Source of the DNA: Ptychodera flava
Taxonomy: Eukaryota; Hemichordata; Enteropneusta; Ptychoderidae
Length of the DNA: 64,000 nucleotides
Direction of reading: 5' to 3'
Assembly: GCF_041260155.1 (NCBI RefSeq)
Contig: NW_027248277.1
Span: 9,257,175 to 9,321,174, forward strand
The notes beneath the pieces are model-generated. The model worked only from the letters and a program-made list of their open reading frames with translations. It was not told the origin of the DNA and did no database searches. A program made the translations under genes and the position numbers. Shown in pieces: positions 36,430-47,750 of the stretch (position 1 is the first letter of the stretch; each line of letters starts with the position of its first letter).

Positions 36430-36665
36430 GTAAGTCTTCTCACATGACAGTCTACAACTCTGTTGTATATGTGCGAACAATCTTGACTATCTTAATTTGT
36501 AAATCTCTAATGTCAGAGGATGTATATTAGAACACTATGATTTCTTTCATAAGAACGAACTTAATGACCGAATTTAGTTGGAACACACTCAGCACACCTG
36601 GCGATCATGGCTTAAAATAAAAAATACCTTTATTGTTGTTCAGAAACTAAAGTGCAGAACTGAAG

Positions 36666-37038
36666 ACCTAGGGATGACCGACTGGAACGAAAAAAAGAAG
36701 AAAAAATCAGCGCCATTCTTCAGCCAGAGTATCAGAGTTCCGAAGACGACGACAAAGACGCAATTCCATCAATGCCCGAAAGTGGATTCGGCGCTCTTCC
36801 CCGAAGAGTCAGGAACTGAAATAGCGGCCAAAAAAAGTTGACAACTTACAAAAGAGCACTCGATAGCATTTTTTTAGAAAATATATCTCCTAAGCGCCGA
36901 GCATCAATGGCAACTATATCAAAACCTGACAATTATATGTCAGAAAGGCAGGTTCCAAAAGATGCACCTTCATGGGCTGTATCGAAAGATTATGATCAAA
37001 TGTCTTACCTACAAGCGTCAGATGAGAATGATAAATAG
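36666..37038 (+). pseudogene. Broken spliced gene, last exon, one in-frame TGA
   Basis: In the frame compatible with the previous exon it encodes RLERKKEEKISAILQPEYQS, SEDDDKDAIPSMPESGFGAL and PRRVRN, then a TGA. It continues KLTTYKRALDSIFLENISPK, MATISKPDNYMSERQVPKDA and PSWAVSKDYD, and ends with TAG at 37036-37038. The layout is basic coil, acidic cluster, then a short tail ending in a proline-rich APxWAV motif. I associate it with multi-copy uncharacterised invertebrate proteins near transposons, from memory only. The exact acceptor (36664-36665) is uncertain. Confidence 0.5.
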
Positions 37039-37640
37039 GTTCAAATATTTTGTTAGAAAGGTATCAAACCTATAAGTCTCTGTGCATATTTTGATGACCA
37101 AATAGAATATTAACACGACCACTTTTCTTTCCTTTCATAACTGAATGTTACGTACTGAAAGAATATATTTACAGTAATTTTTAAACTTGTTTGACGTGAA
37201 ATTGACTACCGTAAATATTTTGATTAGTATGGAGAAAATCATTACAATTTAAGATTTCACTTGATGATATGTAAAGATACTCTTTTAGCACAGGCTGGTA
37301 CAAGTGTGATAACATGTTTTGGGATTGAAGCTGCGTTAACCACAGACAACGAAAACAAAGAAACCGAACAACTATGATATTATTGTCCAAGCCGCACTTT
37401 ATCTAGATTTAAGTGTAAGAGTATATGCTAAAAAGTAATTGGATGCATGCAATATTGTAAAAGGACCATCACATCGAGCTGTGTCTTGAGCATCATGAAC
37501 GAGCGCCGCTCGCGTTGATATGTTGTATCCCTCTTGAACGATTCTCATGGTGGCGTGGTACCCAAACCTTAAGTCACAGGAAGTCGGGCGTGATGTGTGC
37601 TTTTCCAACAGCTATAGCTAGAGTTTTTTTGTCTATGTGT
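37039..37640. other. No gene or recognised element
   Basis: Overlapping 69-codon minus-strand frames show no motif. Confidence 0.4.
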
Positions 37641-37696
37641 GGTGTATGTGTGTGTGTGTGTGCGTGTGTGTGTACACACACACACACACACACACA
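37641..37696. repeat. (GT)n/(AC)n compound microsatellite
   Basis: GT repeats switch at GTAC (about 37672) to AC repeats, making the tract self-complementary. Confidence 0.95.
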
Positions 37697-38337
37697 TTAT
37701 CGTGAATTGTTGTTAATTGTAATTTTTTATGTATTTACAAATATGCAAAAATCGATAGAGGTTTACCAATATATAGAATGCGTTTTTGGCCATGTTCAAG
37801 ACATTATCGCAATTGCAAATAAGATTCTTTTCTTGATTTTGTTAGGATTAAAGACTTAATGCTATTCATGTAAACATGTTATTCCTGTTTTTTCAAAGCA
37901 TTTCCATGGAAAGTGAGTCATAACTATTTTTCTAAACGACGAACGGGATACTATATGTAAATAACATTGTGATATTCAATATCAGATTAGTATTTTTTAC
38001 CGAAATAGTGTTGCACTAAATTGCACTGACGACAGTTTCCATGGAAATGCAGAACTCACACACACAAATATGCCAGTTTAAATGCTCATTAAATGCGACA
38101 GTAAAGAATCCATTTATGGCAGCATAATGCCGTAATGATGAACCATAAATTTGGCGTCAATATCAATTATAGGTATACTTTATGCGACATTTTTGTGTTA
38201 CATTTCCAATCAATACGCAGAAAATATGTAAAAATAAATTTGTCATATATCCGATATTTCAAGACGACATAAAAACATCGTAAATGTATTAAATGTGACA
38301 ACATTAGCACATATATTCCACATAAACCAGCGTTGGA

Positions 38338-39805
38338 AACTACCGCCCGTCCTCCCGTCCGAGACGGGTAACTTTTCAGTCGGACGGGAGGAAAATTGTA
38401 CTTCCACGTCCGTGTGTCGGGCTCTCGATAGTAGCCCATACGGCATACCCAGTAATCTCATCGATCAGCTGCTTCTAGATGTTGTGTAAAATAAACGAAA
38501 TGTAGTATACCAATACGTCCGACTTCGACGCGCTTATGCTACTGAAACTGTGCAACTGTGTGACGCCGGAACACAATGCAAGCGAGACATGTAAACACGG
38601 GTAAACAGGAAGTCGCTCATACTAGTAAATCTCACACTAAGCGAGATTTGCGCGATATCAGCCAGTGCTATAAATATAAAGGAAAGATATAAAGGAGATA
38701 AAGGAAAATGAGGGCAACTCCACACATCGGCTCTACCAAGATTGTTAAGTATTACGATATGGTGAATAAAAGGATCATTGCATTTTGTGTGGAGAGACAC
38801 TGGTGAATCGATAGTGCTTTGACCCATAGTCATGTGATTTGGGTCCCTGGTAAACCGGTTTGTTGATTGAATGATTCGTCTTAAAGGTGTTTCGGAACCA
38901 AAAATAGGGTTCCTTCATCAGTCGCTCTCTTGTTTTGTATCCCATCCGTTTGGTTGTGTGATGAAGTCATCTTTGTCCTCGAGGAGGAGAAGCCAGATTC
39001 GTTATTGAGAGAGTTAGCCACCTTAGACTGACTCTATAGTGAGCGATCCGGTATGGGTACGTGTCATATACATGACCCAGCATCGACCGGTAATTTCTGG
39101 ACGCTATAAGGATTTTTGTTTTAGGGCATATTTTGAGCGTTGCTAGTGCTCGTTATGTTAACAGTAAATGTTGTACTAATCTGTCAACGATTAGTTTGTT
39201 TTAGGCATTTAAATCGATTATCTGAACTTTTAGTTTTGTGTCAATTTTTCGTGGACTTTGTAATAGATTTAGGGTCGATATTGGTGCCTGCTTTCCGGTG
39301 TTTGAAAAGCATGTTGTGAAGGGCTGCTTCGAGAAATAAATCTTGTTTCTCTGTGTTTAGTCATTCCCAGGTTTCATGGTTTCGTTAACAATATTTGCTG
39401 TAAAAGGCCTTTGACAAATTAAAAAAAAAACTGTTTCCCCGTTGTTAAAACTGCTATCGTGAAACCTTTTAACTGTTTGAGCGATACAGGCAAAGTGTGT
39501 TTGAATTAACTAATTAATTAATCAGAGTGTTATCTGCATTGTCATTGTAGAAATTTAGTATTCAAGTCCGGATTAGAATTCATTTCAAACAGTGGAATTG
39601 AGAACAGTTTTGTTTGTAAGATCATAGTTAATACTCATGTTGAAAATAAAGTTGTTTACAGTTTGAAGTACATAATGATTTTGTGTTTTTTGAATGAATG
39701 GATTTGTCAAAAATTCAGGACAGGCAACTTTCTGGCAGGACAGGCAAGTTTTGAAAGTTACCAGTCCTGATGTCTGGCAAATATTTTGGCCAGTTTCCAA
39801 CACTG
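38338..39805. mobile_element. hAT-like non-autonomous transposon
   Basis: The left end CAGCGTTGGAAACT and the inverted right end CAGTGTTGGAAACT differ at one position. The flanks are CATAAAC (38331-38337) and CATATAC (39806-39812), an imperfect 7-bp duplication. CAG...CTG ends fit hAT. A 12-bp stem (CCTCCCGTCCGA with TCGGACGGGAGG, 38351-38391) lies just inside the left end. No transposase frame. Confidence 0.75.
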
Positions 39806-39812
39806 CATATAC

Positions 39813-41349
39813 GTAACATTTTTTGTATATATATATGATTCATTTTGTGTTGTGTTTACGTAGACATATATAAGGTATTTGCGCGTTTGAAAACATTTCC
39901 GTCAATTCCATAAATTGTATAATTCCGCATAGCAGTCATTTCATAATGACACACATACACATACCACAAGTTTGCTGGGATGCGCCATAAATATGACATA
40001 AAGCATCAATTTATGTCACGTTTCTTAAATTTAGGTCTGCAGAAATGAGTTTTTTCACCCTGTGCAGTGATGAAACTAAATTAATTTTTGATTTTCCTCA
40101 CCTTGGTGTATATGTAAACAGATGGGGAGAGATGGGAATGACATCAATAGAACAGTCTAACGTTCGAAAAAGTAAAATTACAGCTGATGTGCTTATTTTT
40201 TCTTTTACATTATGATGTTAATATTAATATACATGTTTTATGTTTGCTATGCCCATAATTACAGTTAACAGTAAGTTCAAAGGTCACAATGATATTATTG
40301 TGTTGATGTGTCTTCAGATTCTATGATTTGTTCATCTTCCACTTAACTCACAAACTTTCAACTAACTGGCTTGAAGCTTTGCACGTAACCCCATTGACTG
40401 TAACTTTTGAAATTTTGTGACAAAGTAATTGTCTCAAGTGTAGTTTCACAGTCCACTCATTAAAATCACTCCAGTCAGTCTGCATACAGTGCATGAATGT
40501 TTGACTGTACTTGCACTATGTACAGTTGAAAATTGAACATAGCACAACTCTGTTCGTCTGTCAATTTTGTAGTTTGGAGTTGTATTTCTCAGTTGAATAC
40601 TGGATATTTCAACATACTTATGAAGTCATGATACATTAATGTATGTTCATAAAACAGTTTGTGAAAAAAATGGAAGGTTCGATCACTGGGACATTTTACT
40701 CTTGTATGTGAAGATCATACTCTTTAAATTCTTGTTGAGTTATTTTACACTCTACTGGCTGATGTAACATGTGATTGATAAATGCTCTGAAATTAACACT
40801 TTCATAAATTTGCATGCAACATTGCCAGTGTTGAGATCCAGTCACAAACAGTGAGAAGATATCATTACAGATTGATGAGTAGAAAGGCAATAGAGAAACG
40901 ATGGGTCAATAGACCGTACAACACTACCGATAGACAGACATACATACACATACATGCTTTTGTATGGACCATATTGGTAGAACACTGATAGACAGACATA
41001 CTAAGTATATAGACCATGGAACTGATAGACTGATATACATGCTTATGTATAGAACGTAAAACAACTACAGCAAGAGTCTCTCGCATCTCCTCTTACAACT
41101 AATTTATTCAACATTGCCAAAACCAAACAGTGATTTTGCCAATATTTGGCAGTTAACATTAGTTAAGGGTTCAACGTACATTGATCCAATTGACCCAGTG
41201 ATAACACACAGATCACAGATTTTGTAAAGAGGATAACAGATTTTATAGAGAAAATATTTCTCACTGGATTATTTATGAGGATACATGGCTATTTCTTTCC
41301 GATTGTTCTCAGAACTGAAGATATATTGTTCATTCTTGGTTATTTTCAG
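39813..41349. other. No gene seen; expected upstream kinase exons not found
   Basis: The kinase exon at 41350 needs an upstream exon with the HRDLKPEN catalytic loop. I could not find one here or further upstream in the window. Confidence 0.4.
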
Positions 41350-41476
41350 GTCCAAAGAGATGACCATGGAAAAGTCACATTGGTTGACTTTGGCCTGGCT
41401 ATGGAGGTCACTGAACTCATTTACACAGTCTGTGGTACACCCACCTATGTAGCACCAGAAATACTGGCAGAAACAG
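41350..41476 (+). CDS. Doublecortin-like kinase, activation-segment exon
   Basis: Encodes part of a CaMK-group Ser/Thr kinase domain that would phosphorylate protein substrates with ATP. The exon lies between a TATTTTCAG acceptor and a CAG|GTAAAG donor. It contains VDFGLAMEV (the Mg-binding DFG) and [19 protein letters not shown], the activation and P+1 loops ending in APE. The wording [12 protein letters not shown](I/L)AETG is diagnostic of doublecortin-like kinases. The next exon ([12 protein letters not shown]) is closer to DCLK3 than to DCLK1. It ends in phase 1, matching 45436. The ATP-binding lobe, HRD loop and any doublecortin domains are not found upstream. Motifs in this exon are intact. 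Confidence 0.8.
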
Positions 41477-41994
41477 GTAAAGATTATTCAGATTCGTCTT
41501 TGTGTAAATTTCACTTCTGTACCATATGCCTTCCTCGGATTGATGGTCCACAATATTGGCTATAGAAAACATCAGGACCGCAAAACATTTGATATTTAGA
41601 AGAGTGAGCTGTTTCACCCTAAAAAAAATGCCATACAAGACTGTTTCCACTCAAAGCTTAGACTTTCTAACTCATCCCCTGTTTCAAATCTAATCACTAT
41701 ACCATATTCTTGTCAACCTAATACTACTCCTCTGATGTTACATCTCTGCCATTGAGGGCGTGCATAATGGCTACAGCAAATTTAATTTTGTAAGGGTTAA
41801 GCTCTTCCACCCTCAAAGGACAGACAGCAGATAGAAATTTTTGTCAGACTATTTCTCTTCTAAAACTGAGAGTTTCTGAAATTGTTCTTTGATTCTGCCC
41901 TAGCCATGAGAAACTGGTAATTTTTACCACTTAAGTAGTCAAGGTAGAATGGCCCTCTCATTTGCACAGTACCACTGTATTTTTAGCTCACATT
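41477..41994. other. Kinase intron, unique part
   Basis: No element recognised before R2 copy 2 begins. Confidence 0.5.
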
Positions 41995-42057
41995 TGGTAT
42001 ACCAATGTGAGGTTATCGTATAAGCTGAAGTCGATGGCGTCTGTATGTATACATGTG

Positions 42058-42083
42058 TGTATGTATGTATGTATGTATGTATG

Positions 42084-42115
<32 letters not shown>

Positions 42116-42116
42116 C
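42058..42116. repeat. (TATG)n microsatellite
   Basis: About 14 tetranucleotide units. His/Thr/Tyr-rich open frames over it are artefacts. Confidence 0.9.
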
Positions 42117-43348
42117 AGTATGTCCGTCAACATCAAAAACACGCAAACCGCTGAACGTTTCAGCTTGGTATTTGGTGTGTGGATGCATCCTGGGCTATAG
42201 ATGGGATTTTGTTCAAATGAAGTCTGCATTGTCAAAATTACGCAAATGAGCTTACAAATGTGAAAATAGTCAAGAATTAATAACTCAAGAACCGCTGTTT
42301 TGATTGCTTTGAAAATTTGTAATAAAGTACCTTAGGTGAACCTTATTCCGTTTTACGAATCTGGTGACGATATCTTTAATTTTGTATTTTTACTGAATTT
42401 TTTGGTGATTTTTCTCATTTTCAGTAAAAAGTTTTCTTCTCTGAAACCGGCAGCCCAATCGCTCTCAAATTTGGGTTGGATGTTTGCAAGGGTGTTTAAC
42501 TCTTCTTATATGTTGAAATAATGACAAATTTGGGAAAATTGCTATAATTTTGGGGCAATTTTGTCAGTTTTGGTCAAAAAATCTTAAAAAGTTTTTTCTT
42601 TTTAAAGAGCCTTGACAGACAGCTTTTATATTTGGTACACAGATGTACAGAGATGACAATAGTTAGATATGTGGAAATTGTCCTGAAATATACAAATTTG
42701 TATTTTTGAGAAAATATTGTCACTTTTGTCAAGAAAACTTGTTCTGAAAATTACTTGTCTCATAGCTTTGTAATTTAGTATAAAAGTCCCAAGGGATATA
42801 TTAGATAAATTTTCTGCTCAAAGTGTTGGGAAACCCCAAAATTTGTATATTTTGGGTAATTTTCTCGGTTTGTGACCTTAAATGACCTACACCAACCCAG
42901 GATATGTTGTGAGACAGTTTTTAGGCTGTGAACATAATTTTGTCATATTTGGTATCAATTTGTACGAAAATTTGATCCAGAAAACAGAGCTAAGGTGATT
43001 TTTTTCATTGCGGACTAATTTTTGCAACTTTTCTATGTAAGACACACAAGAACTGATGAGAAATTTGGATCCAGGATAATTCCAGATGTTGTAATCACCG
43101 CCCACAGTGGAAGGCATTTCACTATCTGTAACTAACTTAAGTGCTGTTTACATTAGAATGATAACACTCATGGCATTAATTAAAAAATCTCCAAGGTTGT
43201 AAATGTACTTCCTGTCATTTGGTCTTATGTAATACCAATAGGGGTGGAACATTTGATATTCAGGAGGGGGTAGGGTCTAGAGATTGATGATGTAGCATTA
43301 CTTTTTTACCAGATCCCTTGTGCATTTTTTGCCCACTCCCACCTTTTT

Positions 43349-44684
43349 AGCTCCGCTGTCAGCGACGCGGAGCTTATCAAATAGGTTGATTTTCCGTCGT
43401 CGTCCGTCGTCGTCGTCGTCGTCCGTCAACAATTGCCTTCTCCTCTGAAACCGCAAGTCCAATTGCTTTGAAATTTTATATGCAGTTCACTTGGGGTGAC
43501 CTCACTTAAGTTTGTTCAAATTGTGGTGATATTTGCATATTTGTATTTTTGGGGCATTTTCTGCTGTTTTTGGTAAAAAAATCTTCTTCTCTGAAACCGC
43601 TTGTCCGATTGCTTTTAAATTTAATATGCAGTTTACTTAGGGTGACTACAGTCAGATTTGTTCAAATCGTGGTGAAATTTGCATATTTGTATTTTTAAGG
43701 CAATTTTTGTCATTTTTGGTAAAAAAATCTTTAAAAATCTTCTTCTTCAAACTACAAGTCAGATAGCTTTGATATTTGGTACATATGTCCCTAGGAATGA
43801 TCTATTTCAGATTTGTTCAAATTGTGCAGCAAATATGCAAATTTGCATTTTTAAGACAATTTTTGCCATTTTCGGTCAAAAAATGTTTTTTTCAAAAAGT
43901 ACTGGTCTGATAGTTTGAAATGTGGTATACAGGTTTCTATAGATGAACTTAGTAATATGAATTTCTGATGAAATCTGTAATTTTGTATTTTTTGGGCAAT
44001 TTTTGCCATTTTTGGTCAAAAAATGTATATTTCCAAAACTGCTCATCTGATAGCTTTGAAATTTGGTATACAGGTTCCTACAGATAATTTATTGAAATTA
44101 TGATGAAATCTGCAATTTTGTAATTTTGGGTTATTTTTTTCCATTTTGGTCAAAAAATGTGTATTTCCAAAACTACTCATCTGATAGCTTTGCAATTTGG
44201 TATACAGGTTCCTACAGATCACCTTAATGATATTTATTGAAATTATGATGAAATCAGTAATTTTGTAATTTTGGGACAATTTTTGCCATTTTTGGTCAAA
44301 AAGTGTGTTTCTCAAAAGTACTGTTCTGATAGCTTTGAAATTTGGTATACAGGTTTCTACAGATGAGCTAAGTAATATATATTGAATTTCTGATGAAATC
44401 TGTAATTTTGTATTTTTGGGGCAATGTTGCCATTTTTGGTCAGAAAATTTCATTCTCAAAAAACTACTCATCGGATAGCTTTGGTTGACATGTTCTTAGG
44501 GATGATCCGATGTGATATATTCAAAGTATGATGAAATTGTGTATTTTTGCAGCTTATTTTAGCCAATTTTTTCTGGCCATTGCATTGAGCTATCAAAGAT
44601 TTCCACCTTCTTCATCAACATGTGTCAAAAATAGTTATTCTCTACATAAACACAGCGGAGCTATATCGGCCGCTAGGTCGCTTG
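43349..44684. mobile_element. R4 element inserted in R2, with about 145-bp subrepeats
   Basis: R2 copy 1 reads CCCACCTTTTCTTTTTGTCA at the matching place (about 6186), so 43349-44684 is an insertion. It starts AGCTCCGCTGTCAGCGACG, and its inverted right end contains ATAGCTCCGCTGTG. A (GTC)n tract follows (43396-43430). About seven diverged units of roughly 145 bp come next, each with a CTCTGAAACCGC/CCAAAACT... start, TTTGGTATACAGG and TTTTTGGTCAAAAAAT. No protein is encoded. Confidence 0.65.
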
Positions 44685-45132
44685 TCTTTTTATCAAGCCT
44701 TCTCTGTCTATTTTTGTTGTTGACATTTGCTTATGTATTTATGAATATCTGCTTGTCCCATTGCTATAGAAGTTGATGTGCATGTTCCTAAAGATGACCT
44801 CCAGTATCTAAGTTGGAGATATCTTATTTGCCTCTGTCATTCTTGTTTTTTCTGGTTTAAACATTTCTTTAATGGACCAATTCAAACCGAATGTGAGCAC
44901 ATAGTGTCCTTGACAGTATTTTTTCTGATCTTCTGTTTGTTGTGGCACAAATAAAGCATTCACCATACTTTTTTGTGAAAACTCATAATTTTTCCCATTG
45001 AGAGAACACACAGTGTGCTGTCCATTTTGAATATCAAATATCAGTGTAAATTTATGTTATTTGTTTCTATTATCCAAACATATGGTGCATGATGACTGTG
45101 CGCAGGCTTTTGTTCTTGATAAAAACGACTGG

Positions 45133-45217
45133 TTTAACCCTTTGAACCCGGCTTGGAAAAAAAGTGTCTGTATGATGGCATACTGGTCATCAGGAGGTCA
45201 GGATGCAAAGGGTTAAA
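45133..45217. mobile_element. Mini-MITE, TTTAACCCTTTG ends
   Basis: Left TTTAACCCTTTGAACC and right GATGCAAAGGGTTAAA are inverted. Same terminal theme as 13702-13944. Confidence 0.5.
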
Positions 45218-45435
45218 GTTTCTATGAGGAAAGGTCAAGCAAAAGTTTAAAACTTACTGCACCGATGCAGGTATCACCAAACATCATTAGCATACAGAGC
45301 AGAGATATCACCTACCATAAATAAGACAAAACATTAATGCATAAATAAGACAAAACATTAATAACAATTGTACTTTATCTTTTTTAATTTGATATGAATA
45401 TATAAAACTGAATCTTTGCAATACTTGAATTTCAG

Positions 45436-45549
45436 GATATCGCTTAGAAGTAGACATGTGGGCGACTGGAGTGATTTATACTTACATTCTTTTGTGTGGA
45501 TTCCCACCATTCGTACTTTGAACAGAGACCAGGAAGAACTCTTTGAGAT
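45436..45549 (+). pseudogene. Doublecortin-like kinase exon, left part, cut by transposon
   Basis: Acceptor TTGAATTTCAG. It encodes [20 protein letters not shown] then GFPPF, the kinase F-helix region (DMWATGV equals DxWxxGV) and the following helix. One base appears to be missing after CCATTC. With it restored the frame reads a [11 protein letters not shown] helix as in the family; as written it meets TGA at once. One extra Tyr codon precedes TYILLCG. The exon then runs directly into CCCTTACG, the end of the transposon at 45550, with no donor site. The continuation of the exon is found at 53719. Confidence 0.75.
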
Positions 45550-45690
45550 CCCTTACGAAAAAATATGGCTTCTGGCACATAGTTGTGCATGCTAACCCAC
45601 AATAGTTGTGGATACCAAGCTGCAACTGTTTGTGGCTTATAAGCAGGTTATTCATATTTTATCATGTAAAGATCTGTTCTGGCACAGTTT

Positions 45691-45800
45691 TGCGGTATAC
45701 AGGCCGCTGTGATTGCAGACGATATGCCGCAAAAAATGGGGCGGGGCTTTTAGCGGCATAGAGGCCGCTGTGATTGCAGACAATATGCCACAAAAAATGG
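45691..45800 (+). repeat. 61-bp tandem duplication
   Basis: Two copies of GGCCGCTGTGATTGCAGAC followed by ATATGCC(G/A)CAAAAAATGG, 61 bases apart, in the left part of the host transposon. Confidence 0.8.
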
Positions 45801-45938
45801 TGGGGTAAAAGGTTTCATGGTAAAATGCTGCTATGCATGCTTCCTTTGCTACCCCCCCCCCTCCCCAACCATACCTGCATTTGTACCTACCTGTTTTATA
45901 CTAGCCAGGAGATTACCATACACTTCACATCTTCATTT

Positions 45939-46103
45939 GTTTAAAGGGACTGTAGCTGTAACTTATGATGTTGTTCTTTTATAACTTTTGTGTGTTGAGG
46001 TAACTTTTCACTTTACTCACTTGGCAAAATAGGCAAAAATCAAGACACATAATTGTATAAAAATACTGCATAAAAATGAAGTTACAGCTACTGCCTTTTA
46101 AAC
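45939..46103. mobile_element. 165-bp MITE
   Basis: The left end GTTTAAAGGGACTGTAGCTG and the inverted right end GTTTAAAAGGCAGTAGCTG continue into TAACTT on both sides. Related in its ends to R3 (12158, 12612, 17541). Confidence 0.75.
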
Positions 46104-46251
46104 CGCCTACTCACAGATGCAAACAAAAAAAAACACTTACCACATATCTTCACGATAATACCCCATTGTTTATTTTGATATGTAACACAATGATGTTGGT
46201 ACACATAGGCTGGACCACTAAGAAATTAAAATAAAATCAAAATTCAATAAT

Positions 46252-46431
46252 CTAATGAGGTTCATGTGAAAAACATAACAGAACACGTCTAAAAGTCTGC
46301 ATTTGATTTTTCACATTATCCAAAGTTGTTTTCGATGCCATCCTAATGTTTCCGATCTTGTTCTGAAACTTCACATTGAATGTTCCTGTTGATCCATTGG
46401 TCTGTTCAGCTTCATGGCCTTTGCCCATACA
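46252..46431 (-). CDS. Terminal exon of an unrecognised minus-strand gene inside the nest
   Basis: Acceptor TTTTTATTCTCAG (above 46431), 59 codons, stop at 46252-46254. The protein reads CMGKGHEAEQTNGSTGTFNV, KFQNKIGNIRMASKTTLDNV and NQMQTFRRVLLCFSHEPH. It starts on a codon boundary that matches the candidate exon ending at 46900. The composition is protein-like and the splice site is strong, so I think it is real. The family is not recognised. Because it lies within the host transposon it may be transposon-encoded. It is antisense to the kinase. Confidence 0.55.
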   Translation of the reverse strand, partial: CMGKGHEAEQTNGSTGTFNVKFQNKIGNIRMASKTTLDNVKNQMQTFRRVLLCFSHEPH

Positions 46432-46899
46432 CTGAGAATAAAAATGATAAATAACAGACAAGGATATTATTACATGTACAAAGTGAAATTACTTGTATTT
46501 TGTCAACTACCCTTATTATATATTAATACAAAAATTCATGGAAAAGAGCACATTCATGTGCTTGAAAGAAATTATTTACCTAATGATACAAACTCATGAC
46601 ATATCTATACATTATGTTTATTGTGATTCCAAATCATTGCTTTTCAGCCTCATTTTCACTATTTACTTGTGACACACCACTCCAAACTACAACTATTGAC
46701 CAGCGGTGATTGGGTTTCAGCACATCTCAAACAGAAGAAATGTAAATGGAAAACTGTCTCATAAAATGTTTTAAAACAAGCGTAATCTGAAAATGCGGAC
46801 GAATATTTTATTTTGCATATTAATGAGAGGACAGTGACGTAAACTTGTGAACGGCCTACCAAAATTAGGTCTCAGTTTGAATAATAAAGATATGAATAC

Positions 46900-46966
46900 C
46901 TGTTGTATATCATCAATCCGGTCAAAATTTTGAATCAATGAATAAAAATAACAGATAATAGCCCGG
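46900..46966 (-). CDS. Candidate penultimate exon of the same minus-strand gene
   Basis: A CAACAG|GTATTC donor below 46900. Reading back, the frame in phase with 46431 gives YFYSLIQNFDRIDDIQQ, open up to an AG near 46967 that has a poor pyrimidine tract. It ends exactly on a codon. The next upstream sequence is the element at 47004, so earlier exons are displaced or lost. Confidence 0.35.
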
Positions 46967-47003
46967 CTCTATCCGTGACTACATCTCTCCTACTTGTAAT
47001 TAA

Positions 47004-47705
47004 CATCACAGAGTAACATACACAGAGTGGCAACACCTATTGTTTAAGGCGTGAAGCGGTTACGTAAGCAATCCATGTTTGCCTCGCCTCACGAAGCTCT
47101 TGGCTCTCTTTTCCGAAGAGTGCCGACCATGCACCCTTCGGTAATTTTCGGATTTTCACCAATTGTTAAGCGAAAGTATGTTCGACAAAGTTTGTGTTGT
47201 TGTTGTTGTCGTGTGGTGCTGATCGGAATTGAGGTGCTGGCGAAAACGGGAGTGTTTTGAGCTTCAGGAAAGTGGGTTTTACCATTTTAAAAATTCCTCT
47301 CATATTTTTATGAATATATAATGAGTGTGTTTGAACAAATTTGAAAGTCTTTTATCGATACTGTCTGGTTTTACTCAATGGTTTACGGTCAGTCATACCG
47401 TCTTTTACACGTGCGTCAAGAAAGGACATGTTTATGAAACTGCTGGCGTGTTATGTTTTGATTGGCGTGAAGCAGTGTTTCTGGCCTGAGAGCTCACAAA
47501 GTAACTATGGTTGCTACGCGACTGGCAGTACGATGCCATCTCGTCGTATGTTTCGCATAATCTCGTGTAATTATCAACCACAAACAAAGCCTCCAAAAAG
47601 TTTAACACCTTTGAAGCTCATTTAATATGAAAAGCCAATAGTCTACCGAGACGACCATGGAACAAAAGCATGCAAGTGTTGCCACTCTGTTTATGTTACT
47701 CTGTG
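47004..47705. mobile_element. 700-bp TIR element at TTAA, piggyBac-like
   Basis: Inverted ends CACAGAGTAACATACACAGA (from 47007) and CACAGAGTAACATAAACAGA continue into GTGGCAACAC with one mismatch in 30. TTAA lies at 47000-47003 (three bases from the left repeat) and directly at 47706-47709. This suggests a TTAA-targeting element with a small change at the left edge. Its open frames have no transposase motif. Confidence 0.65.
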
Positions 47706-47750
47706 TTAACGCACAGAGACAGACAGTGTGGAGTAACACTTCACTGTTTA

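Larger units (their letters stand above)
41995..44898 (+). repeat. Repeat family R2, copy 2, interrupted
   Basis: Begins AGCTCACATTTGGTATACC and ends GAATGTGAGC, colinear with 4561-6400 except for an insertion at 43349-44684. It contains a (TATG)n tract (about 42058-42116) near its left end, as copy 1 does in shorter form (about 4640-4670). It lies in the kinase intron. Confidence 0.75.

Noticed and set aside
41939..42249. His/Thr/Tyr-rich frames of about 95 codons
   Set aside because: They translate the (TATG)n tract in R2.
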